DNA of 18,894 nucleotides from UBA6544 sp049601975 (GCA_049601975.1 JBMYRC010000077.1:1-18894); one strand, 5' to 3'; shown: positions 1-6,947, counted from the first letter of the stretch. Notes: generated from the sequence alone by a model not told the origin. Program-made: numbers and translations.

Positions 1-2
1 AA

Positions 3-602
3 GCCGTCGACGATCTGTGTGCGTTGATCGAAGGCCAGTCCATCGCGCCCGCGGTATTGGTGGGCCATGGCATCGGCTGCCATGTGACCCTCTTGACCGC
101 ACATCGGCGGCCGGAGCTGGTAGAACGCATGGTCCTGGTCAGCGGCGCCCCGTGGTACACCGGCGACCGGGATGACGAAGGTGGGTTCTCGAGCGAATTC
201 ACCACCTGGTGGGAAGCGCAGACCGCCAACCAAGGTACCCATATCGCGCAAGCCTATGCGGAATTGGGAGAGCGCTTTCTCTTCCACAAAGACCCCGGCC
301 CCGCGGTGGGTCACTCGGTGCTGGAGCAGGCGCTGGATTGGCCGCTCTACGTCTTCAAAAGCTACACCAACTCGATGATGACCCTCGACCACCGGGAAAT
401 CCTGCCGCAACTGAACCTCCCGACCATGGTCTTTCAAGGGCGCCACGACAACAAACAGCGCTACGGTGGGGGCAAATACCTCGCCGACAACATCCCCGGT
501 GCCCGTCTCGTGACATTCGAGGAAAGCGCCCATATGCCGTAAATCGAGGAAATGGCGCTGTTTAACGAGACGCTCGACGAGTTTATCAGCTACGCCTCTT
601 AG
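3..602 (+). pseudogene. alpha/beta-hydrolase fold protein, 5'-truncated, with in-frame stop
   Basis: The frame is open from the window edge. It shows the core of an alpha/beta hydrolase: a strand followed by a nucleophile elbow, the helix, LVSGAP, a cap region, then FQGRHD (acid residue) and SAHMP (catalytic His). Two defects are visible. The nucleophile position of the elbow reads GHGIGC instead of GHSxG; codon 69-71 is GGC, one transition from the Ser codon AGC. A TAA at 540-542 interrupts the frame directly after HMP, yet the same frame continues with a convincing family C-terminus (IEEMALFNETLDEFI) to a TAG at 600-602. Ending at 542 would remove the last helix. I infer a recent pseudogene. 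Alternatives are a natural Ser-less homologue with a slightly shortened C-terminus, or a sequencing error at the stop. The true start lies upstream of the window; the TTG at 24 is not a credible start. Confidence 0.62.
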
Positions 603-651
603 TTGCCTCCAAGCAACTCATTTGGACGCCGGGAAATCCAAGGAATCCCAC

Positions 652-1047
652 ATGGCCGCTACCCCGGAAGAGGCGCTGCAAGACGCGATTGACGCGAGCG
701 GTTCGCTCAAACTGAAGAAGTTTCGCTACACAATCCACCTGCCGCTGCACCAAGTCGGCCTCGGCCCGATCCAGCCGGAAATTTACGAGACCGAGGAGGA
801 CGTGCCGGAATACCGCAGCGACGGCTGGGAGGAGACCAACCCCAAATGGGTCGGCAGCACCAACGAGCTGCGGTCCTTCGAAGTGGTTGTGCGGGACGAG
901 AACAAGGTCGCCTACCTCATCAAAGCCGCCCGCTTCCACGCCGACGGCACCCTCATGCAGACCTACGACGCCATCTTCACCATCGCCAACCGCAATGGCG
1001 ACTGGCGCCTGATCAGCCGCAACCCGTTCAATATTCGGAGGGCGTAA
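652..1047 (+). CDS. small NTF2/SnoaL-like protein
   Basis: This 131-residue protein has no signal peptide or membrane helix. I chose the ATG at 652 because AGGA at 641-644 sits 7 nt upstream; the TTG at 622 has no such site. The C-terminal half looks like strands of a cone-shaped NTF2/SnoaL fold: ELRSFEVVVRDENKVAYLIKA, then an ADGTLMQTYDAIFTI strand and a final NGDWRLISRNPF strand, as in many small binding or isomerase-like proteins of this superfamily. No catalytic Asp/His pair can be assigned with certainty. It begins 49 nt after the end of the broken hydrolase frame, in the same direction, so the two were probably co-transcribed. Function unknown; the fold assignment is moderate. Confidence 0.7.
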   Translation: MAATPEEALQDAIDASGSLKLKKFRYTIHLPLHQVGLGPIQPEIYETEEDVPEYRSDGWEETNPKWVGSTNELRSFEVVVRDENKVAYLIKAARFHADGTLMQTYDAIFTIANRNGDWRLISRNPFNIRRA

Positions 1048-1098
1048 ACTTTCGGAACGGGGAACCCAGAACCTATATCCGCTAACGGCGATTGAATT

Positions 1099-1128
1099 CG
1101 GTATCCTGTCACCGGTATTCGATGTCAC
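1099..1128 (+). repeat. short imperfect tandem repeat
   Basis: CGGTATCCTGTCAC (1099-1112) is followed directly by CGGTATTCGATGTCAC (1113-1128), and then by a weaker third start, CGGAACTCG. This is a small imperfect duplication in the convergent intergenic stretch 1048-1321. No function is apparent. Confidence 0.4.
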
Positions 1129-1173
1129 CGGAACTCGAACCGCGATCTGCAGAAAGGGATTATTATACAAACC

Positions 1174-1297
1174 GTCATTCCGGGGTCCGCAAAGCGGAAA
1201 CCCGGAATTTAAGCCTTAGAATAGCACAATAGACGCAACTACGTGTGTAATGCTCAGGCAATGATTCCGGATAACGCTCCCGCGTTTCCAGAATGAC
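1174..1297 (+). repeat. 124-bp palindromic intergenic element, copy 1
   Basis: The element starts with GTCATTCCGGGG and ends with TTTCCAGAATGAC, so its ends are inverted repeats. It contains two terminal hairpins. One has the stem TTCCGGG/CCCGGAA enclosing TCCGC-AAA-GCGGA (1178-1207). The other has ATTCCGGA/TCCAGAAT enclosing AACGC/GCGTT (1264-1294). The middle is a weaker inverted repeat (GCCTTAG/CTCAGGC). A second copy of exactly the same length lies inverted at 6824-6947, with about 70% gap-free identity by hand count, highest at the ends. It sits between convergent genes and may act as a bidirectional transcription terminator. No coding capacity and no clear target-site duplication. It fits a MITE or BIME-like class; the GTCATTCCGG motif is common in alphaproteobacterial intergenic repeats. 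Confidence 0.8.
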
Positions 1298-1321
1298 ATC
1301 GGGCGAACCTTGGACGCATTT

Positions 1322-1945
1322 CTACGACGGGATCGTCTCGGCGAACTCCGGCATCGCATTAGCTTTCGCAGACAGCGCTTCTAATTTCGAACAATTCAAT
1401 GCGGGCGCACTATTCGGGTGGTTTTTGACGATGAAATCCCAAAAGCAAATCACGGAAATATCCGCTTGTGTCAATGTCTCACCGATCATCCAAGGTCCCT
1501 TCATCATCCCGTCGAGGGCCTCCACGCCATCTTTGCACTGCTCGTACATGCGGTCGACCCAGGGTCGGTAGACCATTTCAGGGGGACGTTTGGCGTTTAC
1601 GCCCTCTTCGTAATAGCAGCTGATCGATTTCTCGACCGCTCCCGCCGCAATGCCGATGATGTTCATCACCTCGGTCCGTGTGTCGCCGGAGGGCGGTGTC
1701 AGCGACTTCTCTGCCCCCACCAATTGATCGAGATAATCGAGAATGGCGGCGCTATCGACGATGGCGCGGCCATCATCCGTCTCCAGTGCGGGGACCCGTC
1801 CCAGCGGATTAAATTTTTGCAGCTTCGCCAATTCTTCGGGAACGCTGCCGCGCAATACGACATGTTCATGATCCAGGTTATAAAGCCGTAACGTCACGCC
1901 CACGCGCCGGGTGAAAGGCGAGCCAAATCCGCCGTATAGTTTCAT
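1322..1945 (-). CDS. glutathione S-transferase-like protein
   Basis: This 207-residue soluble protein has the GST layout. The N-terminal thioredoxin-like domain (about 1-78) carries SPFTRRV at residues 9-15, where Ser9 or Thr12 could serve as the thiol-activating residue. NPLGRVPAL (46-54) holds the cis-Pro at 52, and VDSAAI (63-68) matches the gamma-glutamyl-binding turn, with Asp where Glu is usual. The C-terminal helical domain contains LTQADISV (about 158-165), the N-cap motif of GST folds. The ATG at 1945 has GAGGG about 10 nt upstream. It is the last gene of the leftward operon, 86 nt behind the CoA-transferase. GSTs of this type detoxify electrophiles or act in ring- or ether-cleavage; the substrate here is unknown. 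Confidence 0.88.
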   Translation of the reverse strand: MKLYGGFGSPFTRRVGVTLRLYNLDHEHVVLRGSVPEELAKLQKFNPLGRVPALETDDGRAIVDSAAILDYLDQLVGAEKSLTPPSGDTRTEVMNIIGIAAGAVEKSISCYYEEGVNAKRPPEMVYRPWVDRMYEQCKDGVEALDGMMKGPWMIGETLTQADISVICFWDFIVKNHPNSAPALNCSKLEALSAKANAMPEFAETIPS

Positions 1946-2031
1946 TCGTTAACATCCCTCTATTGATCGACTTCCAAGAAGCCGTTCGCTCTAAACACTA
2001 TTGTATGACCCTGAACAAGGAAAACCCGGTG

Positions 2032-3438
2032 TTAACGCGCCGGCCACACCGGATCACTGTGGCCAAGCGGCACCGACGGACGAGCCCAACGCGCCGGCGT
2101 TTCCGAGAATTGCACTACGGGGGCGAGATGGGCCAGTCGGCCCATCGGCGTGTCGGTGGACGTCCGCCATTTCTCGATTTCCGCCGCGTCGAAATCAGCC
2201 GCCACGCCTTCGAGATCCGACATCGCCAACTCGCCCTGCGACTGCAACCAGTGGCCCACTTGGGCCAAAGACGTCCTGACCAGCCAAGAGCCGCCCTCCT
2301 CGGCGCGTTTGCGAAGTGCCACCATCGCACCAAAGGCCATCAGATTGCCTGTCAGGTAGTCGATGGCGGAGAGGGGATAGAATTTCGGAGCGCCGTCTTC
2401 ACCAGGGAATAGTTCGCCCTGGCGCGCTGCGATACCGCTGACCACTTGGACGGCGGTGTCGAAACCGCGACGAGATGCCCAGGGGCCTTCATGGCCAAAT
2501 GCACAGAGCGAGACGCAGACGATGCCGGGGCGAAGTTCCGCGAGTTCCTCGGGCGAGAGGCCTCGGTCGGCGAGCGTTCCTGGACGGTAGCCTTGGGAGA
2601 AGACATCGCAATCGCGGACCAGATCACGCATCGTTTCGAGATTTCTCGCCTCGCGAAGATCGAGATGCGCCGAAAGCTTGCCAAGGCCGGTGTCGTATTC
2701 CTGATGCTCGATAAACGGGATGTGCGGCGCACTAATTTTCAAAACGTCGGCACCCTGCTCGGCCAGATTGCGCGCGCAAGTTGGTCCGGCCAAAACGCGG
2801 GTCAAATCCAGCACTCGGAGATTGGAAAGTGGCCGATCGCCCTCGGGCAGGGCTTCGGGCGCGCTATCCCCGATCTTCACGATCTCCATCAAAGGCAACG
2901 AGGCGACTGTGCGACCTTGCGGGTGTTCCGCCCATTCAGCAGCACTGCGGACCATGCCGCCCGCCCCACCGGCCGCGATGATCGCTTCCTCCAATTCCAG
3001 CGCATCCCACTTGGCAACAGCTTCCGTGACTGCCTGCTTATCCTCCGGCGTACCGACGACTTTAAGCGCGGCTGCCCGGTGGTGCGGGAAATTACAATGA
3101 AGGTAGCTCCACCTGCCATTCTTGGCGGGATAAATCCCCATTACGGAATTTGCCGCATTACTAACCTTGTCGCCGTCGAGACGCAGATAATTCGTGCTGC
3201 GCAGAGATGCGGTCGCATGGCGGGTGTCGATCCGTACGTTTTGTCGCCGCCCGGTACGCTGCTCCCATAGATCGGAGACCGCCAAGCCAAGCGCCGCCAA
3301 AGTCGCCGTCCCTGTCTCCGTAACCTTGAAGGACGTGGGAAGCTGCGGATCTAAATCGCCGATGAACTCGACGCCGTTCACGTGATCCGGTGACCAGCCA
3401 GCGAAAGGTAAAAGCGACTGCAACGCGGCATTTTTCAT
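2032..3438 (-). CDS. CaiB/BaiF (family III) CoA-transferase, rearranged 468-residue form
   Basis: Family III CoA-transferases move CoA between organic acids through an aspartyl-CoA intermediate. Here the typical N-terminal signature (LRVLDLTRVLAGP, then LAEQGADVLKI) begins only at residue 207. It continues with SQGYRPGTLADRGLS (281-295) and CVSLCAFGHEGPW (308-320). The segment before it (about 40-90) looks like the middle of another CaiB unit: ETGTATLAALGLAVSDL, then TGRRQNVRIDTRHA, in which Asp71 matches the catalytic Asp. The equivalent place in the second unit (LVRTSLAQVG, 386-395) lacks the Asp. The protein therefore looks like a partial duplication with Asp71 supplied by the N-terminal piece. 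I believe similar 450-480 residue CoA-transferases exist in other bacteria. The ATG at 3438 has AAGGAAA upstream. It is the fifth gene of the operon; substrate unknown. Confidence 0.88.
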   Translation of the reverse strand: MKNAALQSLLPFAGWSPDHVNGVEFIGDLDPQLPTSFKVTETGTATLAALGLAVSDLWEQRTGRRQNVRIDTRHATASLRSTNYLRLDGDKVSNAANSVMGIYPAKNGRWSYLHCNFPHHRAAALKVVGTPEDKQAVTEAVAKWDALELEEAIIAAGGAGGMVRSAAEWAEHPQGRTVASLPLMEIVKIGDSAPEALPEGDRPLSNLRVLDLTRVLAGPTCARNLAEQGADVLKISAPHIPFIEHQEYDTGLGKLSAHLDLREARNLETMRDLVRDCDVFSQGYRPGTLADRGLSPEELAELRPGIVCVSLCAFGHEGPWASRRGFDTAVQVVSGIAARQGELFPGEDGAPKFYPLSAIDYLTGNLMAFGAMVALRKRAEEGGSWLVRTSLAQVGHWLQSQGELAMSDLEGVAADFDAAEIEKWRTSTDTPMGRLAHLAPVVQFSETPARWARPSVPLGHSDPVWPAR

Positions 3439-3475
3439 AATTCTGTTTCCTTGTTCGATTCAGCTTGGGCCATAT

Positions 3476-3982
3476 TCACCCTGCCCCACTGAAATGGTCG
3501 ATGTAGATCGCCGCATCGCGGAAATCGAAGATGAAAGAGATCAGGATCACGCCGGTCATCGCCCCGGACCAGAGGCGGTACCATAGGTTTTCGTCTTGGT
3601 TGAGAAAGGGTCGGCGCAGCAGCAAGAGTATCAGAGCCGGGCTCCAGCAGACAATGTGCCAGATGGCGATCGATCCTGAGAGCATTGGCAGGCTGAGGGA
3701 TGCGAAGAACAGATGGCCCGTGAGTAGAGAAAAGACGAACCCGCCTCCGGCCCAGCGCGCGACGGGTCGCCGCCACGCGTAAAAGACCAGCCCCACCAAG
3801 AAAGTTGAGACCATGAAGATCAGCCAGGCCTGAACCGCGAGCGGTGCGGCAGAGAACGCTCCGCCGTCGAAGACCTGCAGTGCCCCAATCCCCTTCGGGT
3901 ACGCCGCCGCCTGGGGCACCCCGGCATTCCAGAATGTCCCGAGGGCGACCCCAAACGTCGTGAACGTGTAGCTGCGCCTCAA
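3476..3982 (-). CDS. small integral membrane protein, four predicted helices
   Basis: This protein of up to 168 residues is not recognised as a named family. Hydrophobic segments lie at about 48-70, 78-100, 103-122 and 137-154, with a weaker one near the N-terminus. Between them are basic stretches (WRRPVARW, LLRRPF) and an acidic C-terminal FDFRDAAIYIDHF. The frame has no ATG before residue 57. The TTG at 3982 overlaps the stop of the lyase gene (TTGA, 4 nt) and fits translational coupling, but the GGAGGG just before it is too close for ideal spacing, so the exact start is uncertain. It sits between the CitE-like lyase and the CoA-transferase in a tightly packed operon. A role in uptake or export of the pathway substrate is possible but unproven. 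Confidence 0.75.
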   Translation of the reverse strand: MRRSYTFTTFGVALGTFWNAGVPQAAAYPKGIGALQVFDGGAFSAAPLAVQAWLIFMVSTFLVGLVFYAWRRPVARWAGGGFVFSLLTGHLFFASLSLPMLSGSIAIWHIVCWSPALILLLLRRPFLNQDENLWYRLWSGAMTGVILISFIFDFRDAAIYIDHFSGAG

Positions 3983-4872
3983 CCCTCCATCGCCGCGATC
4001 TGCTCGGCGAGATCCAACAGCGTGTTCGCCTGTTTCAGGTGGGGCATATCGACCATCATCCCGTCGAGGCCGACTGTCCCCATACCTGGGTTCTCGGCGA
4101 AGACGGCGACCACACGCTTGGCGTGAGCGATTTCTTCCTCGGACGGCGTGAAGGCCTTGTTAATAATTGGCGGCTGCGCCGGGTGGATGGCGATCTTGCC
4201 AACGAAGCCCGCCTTACGGTCACGCAGGCAATCTTCCTCCAGCCCCTTATCGTCGCGGAAGTTGGTGATCAGCACACCGACCGGCTGCACGTCGATGGCA
4301 CGACAAGTGGCCAGACAAAGTCCCTTCACCTGTTTGTAGACATCGTCGTAATCGCCGTCGGAGCCACGGTTGTCACTGGCCCCCAAGGCCGCCGCCAAAT
4401 CTTCGGCACCCCAGGTCATGCCGACCAGACGATCACTGATACCATCCAGATATGTATGGAAGGTCAGCACCGAGGCCGCCGTTTCCGTCGCGACACAGAG
4501 GATCTTGGTCGAGCCGAGCTCAATCCCCTCCCGTGCTTCGAATGCGGAAAGGAAGTTGCAGAGTGTGTTGACCTCATCGGCCGAATAAACCTTCGGCAGA
4601 CAGATACCATCCGGCTTGCCCGGCATGATCGCCGCCAGGTCGGGCAACGCCAGGTCGGTGTCGAGCGGATTACAGCGCACATAAAGTTTCTGGCGCGAGC
4701 GGTCCGTGTGCTTTTGCAGATACTCGCGCACCATGGTGCGGGCGATATCCTGCCTGTCGTTGGAGACCGAATCTTCAAGGTCGAGAATCAAGGCGTCGGC
4801 CACGTTCTCACGTCCCTTCTCCAGCTTGCGTTCGCTGTCACCGGGGACGAAGAGCCAAGAGCGGATAATCAT
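3979..4872 (-). CDS. CitE-like HpcH/HpaI-family CoA-ester lyase
   Basis: This 297-residue TIM-barrel enzyme belongs to the family that cleaves or forms malyl-, citramalyl- or beta-methylmalyl-CoA, or hydrolyses malyl-CoA. Diagnostic motifs are in order: SWLFVPGDS (5-13), LILDLEDSV (28-36), YVRCNPLDT (64-72, with Arg66 as the expected carboxylate or CoA-binding Arg), CLPKV (91-95), ATETAAS (128-134, Glu130 metal ligand), WGAEDLAA (154-161, Asp158 metal ligand) and GKIAIHPAQ (225-233). All key residues are present, so it should be active and Mg2+-dependent. I chose the ATG at 4872 because the protein starts there like the family, and it overlaps the MaoC stop by 4 nt (ATGA). The longer open frame upstream lies over the MaoC gene. 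The lyase product cannot be told from sequence. Confidence 0.93.
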   Translation of the reverse strand: MIIRSWLFVPGDSERKLEKGRENVADALILDLEDSVSNDRQDIARTMVREYLQKHTDRSRQKLYVRCNPLDTDLALPDLAAIMPGKPDGICLPKVYSADEVNTLCNFLSAFEAREGIELGSTKILCVATETAASVLTFHTYLDGISDRLVGMTWGAEDLAAALGASDNRGSDGDYDDVYKQVKGLCLATCRAIDVQPVGVLITNFRDDKGLEEDCLRDRKAGFVGKIAIHPAQPPIINKAFTPSEEEIAHAKRVVAVFAENPGMGTVGLDGMMVDMPHLKQANTLLDLAEQIAAMEG

Positions 4873-5321
4873 ACCGGCCTCTTCATCATAAAGGCGGTCC
4901 GGGTGCAGAACGCGACTTCCTCGTCGCGCTGGTTGTAGCCGTAATGTTCGAATATCACGAGGCCGCCGGTTGGGCGCGATTTCGATTCCCGTTTCTCTAT
5001 AACCTTGGTCATGGAGCGTAGCGTGTCGCCGTGAAAGACCGGATTCTTGAAGCGCACGTCGTTCATGCCGAGATTGCCGAACGTGGTACCGAGCGTGGTG
5101 TCGTCGACAGAAACACCGATGACGAGACCAAGCGTGAACAGGCTGTTCACGATACGTTGGCCGAACTCGGTGTTCTTCGAGAACTCCTCGTCCAGATGCA
5201 GCGGCTGCGGATTGTGAGTCATCGCGCAAAACATCAGATTATCGGTCTCGGTGACCGTGCGGGTGAGTGCGTGCTTGAACTCCATCCCGATTTCGAATTC
5301 TTCGTAATATAAGCCAGCCAT
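4869..5321 (-). CDS. MaoC-like hotdog protein, candidate enoyl-CoA hydratase
   Basis: This 150-residue single hotdog domain has the central-helix pattern TETDNLMFCAMTHNPQPLHLD. The R-specific hydratase motif normally reads S/T-G-D-x-N-P-L-H. Here it is T35-H-N-P-Q-P-L-H42: His42 is kept, but the catalytic Asp position is Asn37. The following FSKNTEFGQRIVNS matches the family substrate-channel segment. A hydratase or dehydratase on a branched or dicarboxylic enoyl-CoA is likely, given the adjacent CoA-ester lyase, as in mesaconyl- or itaconyl-CoA hydration. The ATG at 5321 has AAGGAG with 8 nt spacing. It follows the other MaoC gene by 17 nt and overlaps the lyase start by 4 nt. Confidence 0.88.
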   Translation of the reverse strand: MAGLYYEEFEIGMEFKHALTRTVTETDNLMFCAMTHNPQPLHLDEEFSKNTEFGQRIVNSLFTLGLVIGVSVDDTTLGTTFGNLGMNDVRFKNPVFHGDTLRSMTKVIEKRESKSRPTGGLVIFEHYGYNQRDEEVAFCTRTAFMMKRPV

Positions 5322-5338
5322 TTTAGTTTCTCCTTCTT

Positions 5339-5812
5339 CTATTTGTCTCTGCCGGGCCCGACCGGCGATTTCAGGCGTATCTTGCGGCAGACGAGCCGCA
5401 GGTCGCAGACCATTGCCGTCTTGTCGTGCTGGTTGATTGCTTCCAATTTCACCACCACCAGACCATCGGCATGATCGTCGCCGCGGTCGATCAATTCCGT
5501 AATCTCACCTTTCGCCCAAAGCGTGTCTCCGACATATGTAGGCGCCATCATGCGCAGCTTGTCCACACCGGCCAGCGCCGAGAGGATTTCGCCGTCATAC
5601 CCCAGCAACCCGACCGCGATCGTATAGACCATCGGACCTTGGGCGATACGTTTGCCGTACACGGTATGCTGGGCGAATTCGTCATTGGTCTGGAGCTCGA
5701 GCCAGCTGCCCATGAACATGGCGAAATTGACGATGTCGGTCTCGGTAATTGTACGCCCGGTCGATATCTTACTGTCGCCGACCTTCATTTCGCCGAATGG
5801 CTTGTCGATCAT
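5339..5812 (-). CDS. MaoC-like hotdog protein lacking the usual catalytic dyad
   Basis: This 157-residue hotdog protein opens the leftward operon. The pattern TETDIVNFAMFMGSWLELQT aligns with the hydratase 2 motif, but the catalytic Asp is Ser36 and the His is Gln41. The downstream NDEFAQHTVYGKRIAQGPM (43-61) is typical of the family. I infer a non-catalytic partner of the neighbouring MaoC protein, forming a mixed oligomer as reported for some heteromeric MaoC hydratases. The alternative is a CoA-ester-binding or thioesterase-like role. The ATG at 5812 has GAGGAG about 10 nt upstream. The 119-nt divergent region to the TauD gene presumably carries its promoter. Confidence 0.88.
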   Translation of the reverse strand: MIDKPFGEMKVGDSKISTGRTITETDIVNFAMFMGSWLELQTNDEFAQHTVYGKRIAQGPMVYTIAVGLLGYDGEILSALAGVDKLRMMAPTYVGDTLWAKGEITELIDRGDDHADGLVVVKLEAINQHDKTAMVCDLRLVCRKIRLKSPVGPGRDK

Positions 5813-5850
5813 AAAAAATTCACTCCTCGTTAGGGTCTAAAATGGTAGAG

Positions 5851-5863
5851 GGCGGGCCCCGCC
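5851..5863. promoter_or_regulatory. GC-rich inverted repeat in divergent promoter region
   Basis: GGCGGG-C-CCCGCC is a perfect 6-bp inverted repeat in the 119-nt region between the leftward operon and the rightward TauD gene. Its placement suits an operator acting on both promoters, but no regulator gene is nearby and a chance GC palindrome is quite possible. Confidence 0.25.
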
Positions 5864-5931
5864 GGTCAATCGAGGAATAGGGGTTATCGCCAACTCTTTT
5901 CCATCATCAAAAACGATCCAGTTTTAAAAAC

Positions 5932-6807
5932 ATGACAGCTTCAACATTGACACTTGAAGACGGACCGATTGGCGCTGCCATCAGCGACGTCGATCTCCGC
6001 GGCGATATCCCAGACACAGTTTTCAGCGAGATCGAGCGCACGATTGCCGAGCGCGCGGTCGTCGTCGTGCGGGACCAAGTTGATCTCCCTTCCTCTGCCC
6101 TCGTCACCTTCGCGCGGCGATTCGGCACGCCGCAGGTCAATGTGCGTGCCGAGGCCAATAACGATGCGAACCCCGAGATATTCTGGGTATCCAACGTCAA
6201 TGAAAATGGCAAACCGCTTGGCTCCCACGATGCCGGGCGTTACTGGCATTCGGATCTTTGCTATTTGGAGAAGCCGAGTGACCTGACCTTGCTACATGCC
6301 TTGGAGGTACCCTCGAAGGACGGTGTGAGCTATGGCGCCACACAGTTCGCTAGCGCGGCCGCGGCATATGACGCTCTGCCGGAAGACATTAAAGATCGGA
6401 TCGACGGGCGCGCGGCGCGCAACGGCTATCGCTTCATGTGGAACCGCAAGGCACACGAATTCGGTAAACGACCCGTGCTCAGCGAGGAAGAGCTGGCCAA
6501 ATTCCCCGACGACGCCGTCCAGCCCATCGTCCGCACCCATCCCCGCACAGGGCGAAAATGCCTCTATGTCTGTGACGGCTACACCCACCAAATCGACGGG
6601 TTGCCAAAAGACGAGAGCGACAAATTACTCGCCCTCCTCTTCGAGCATCTCACCCGCGAAGAATTTCGTTACAGCCACGAATGGCGCGTCGGCGATCTAC
6701 TGATCTGGGACAATTGCGCGGTCCAGCACAAGGCGCGTTTCGACTACCCGCCGGAGCTACGCCGGCGCATGCAGCGCTGCACAATCGAAGGCGGTGTGCC
6801 GTACTGA
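5932..6807 (+). CDS. TauD/TfdA-family Fe(II)/2-oxoglutarate dioxygenase (1)
   Basis: This 291-residue enzyme of the TauD/TfdA family couples 2-oxoglutarate decarboxylation to substrate hydroxylation, often releasing sulfite, sulfate or an aldehyde. The iron-binding facial triad is visible: H106-x-D108 in YWHSDLCY and distal His266 in DNCAVQHKARFDY. Arg282 (MQRCTIEG) is placed to bind the 2-oxoglutarate carboxylate. The N-terminal ...AAISDVDLRGDI is the usual first strand. All catalytic residues are intact. The ATG at 5932 has no convincing Shine-Dalgarno sequence. The gene is monocistronic, diverges from the MaoC-lyase operon, and ends 16 nt before palindromic element copy 2. Substrate unknown. 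Confidence 0.93.
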   Translation: MTASTLTLEDGPIGAAISDVDLRGDIPDTVFSEIERTIAERAVVVVRDQVDLPSSALVTFARRFGTPQVNVRAEANNDANPEIFWVSNVNENGKPLGSHDAGRYWHSDLCYLEKPSDLTLLHALEVPSKDGVSYGATQFASAAAAYDALPEDIKDRIDGRAARNGYRFMWNRKAHEFGKRPVLSEEELAKFPDDAVQPIVRTHPRTGRKCLYVCDGYTHQIDGLPKDESDKLLALLFEHLTREEFRYSHEWRVGDLLIWDNCAVQHKARFDYPPELRRRMQRCTIEGGVPY

Positions 6808-6823
6808 CGCTAACCGAACTTGC

Positions 6824-6947
6824 GTCATTCCGGAAACGCATTTGCGTTATCCGGAATTATTGCCTGAGTGTCCCTAGGTTCACTGATGCTCGTCTGAATT
6901 ACTCAGGCCATAATTCCAGGTTCCCGCATTGCGGGCCCCGGAACGAC
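6824..6947 (-). repeat. 124-bp palindromic intergenic element, copy 2 (inverted)
   Basis: The reverse complement of this segment aligns end to end without gaps with 1174-1297. The copy is more regular: a long central inverted repeat GGAATTATGGCCTGAGT / ACTCAGGCAATAATTCC (minus-strand reading) has a single mismatch. The terminal hairpins are preserved. The inner stem of one reads CCCGC-AAT-GCGGG where copy 1 reads TCCGC-AAA-GCGGA, so a T-A pair has become C-G. The other keeps AACGC/GCGTT with a changed loop, and its C-A mismatch in copy 1 (117th base) is a C-G pair here. Like copy 1, it lies between two convergent genes (TauD and HIBADH). Confidence 0.8.

Noticed and set aside
1174..1297. Element ends as a classical insertion sequence
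   Set aside because: There is no transposase frame, and I see no target-site duplication at either copy, so only a non-autonomous or structural repeat can be claimed.
1293..1571. 92-codon + frame overlapping the palindromic element and the GST gene
   Set aside because: It is antisense to a clear GST coding region and has no domain features.
2446..3270. Long open frame on the + strand inside the CoA-transferase gene
   Set aside because: The minus-strand frame carries clear CaiB motifs throughout; the opposite frame has no family-like pattern and is a GC-codon shadow.
4039..4938. 299-codon + strand frame opposite the lyase gene
   Set aside because: The lyase motifs on the minus strand are complete and in order; the + frame crosses the coupled lyase/MaoC junction and shows no domain.
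4873..5229. N-terminal extension of the lyase frame
   Set aside because: It lies over the MaoC gene in another frame, is Arg-rich without family likeness, and the ATG at 4872 matches the family start and the 4-nt overlap.
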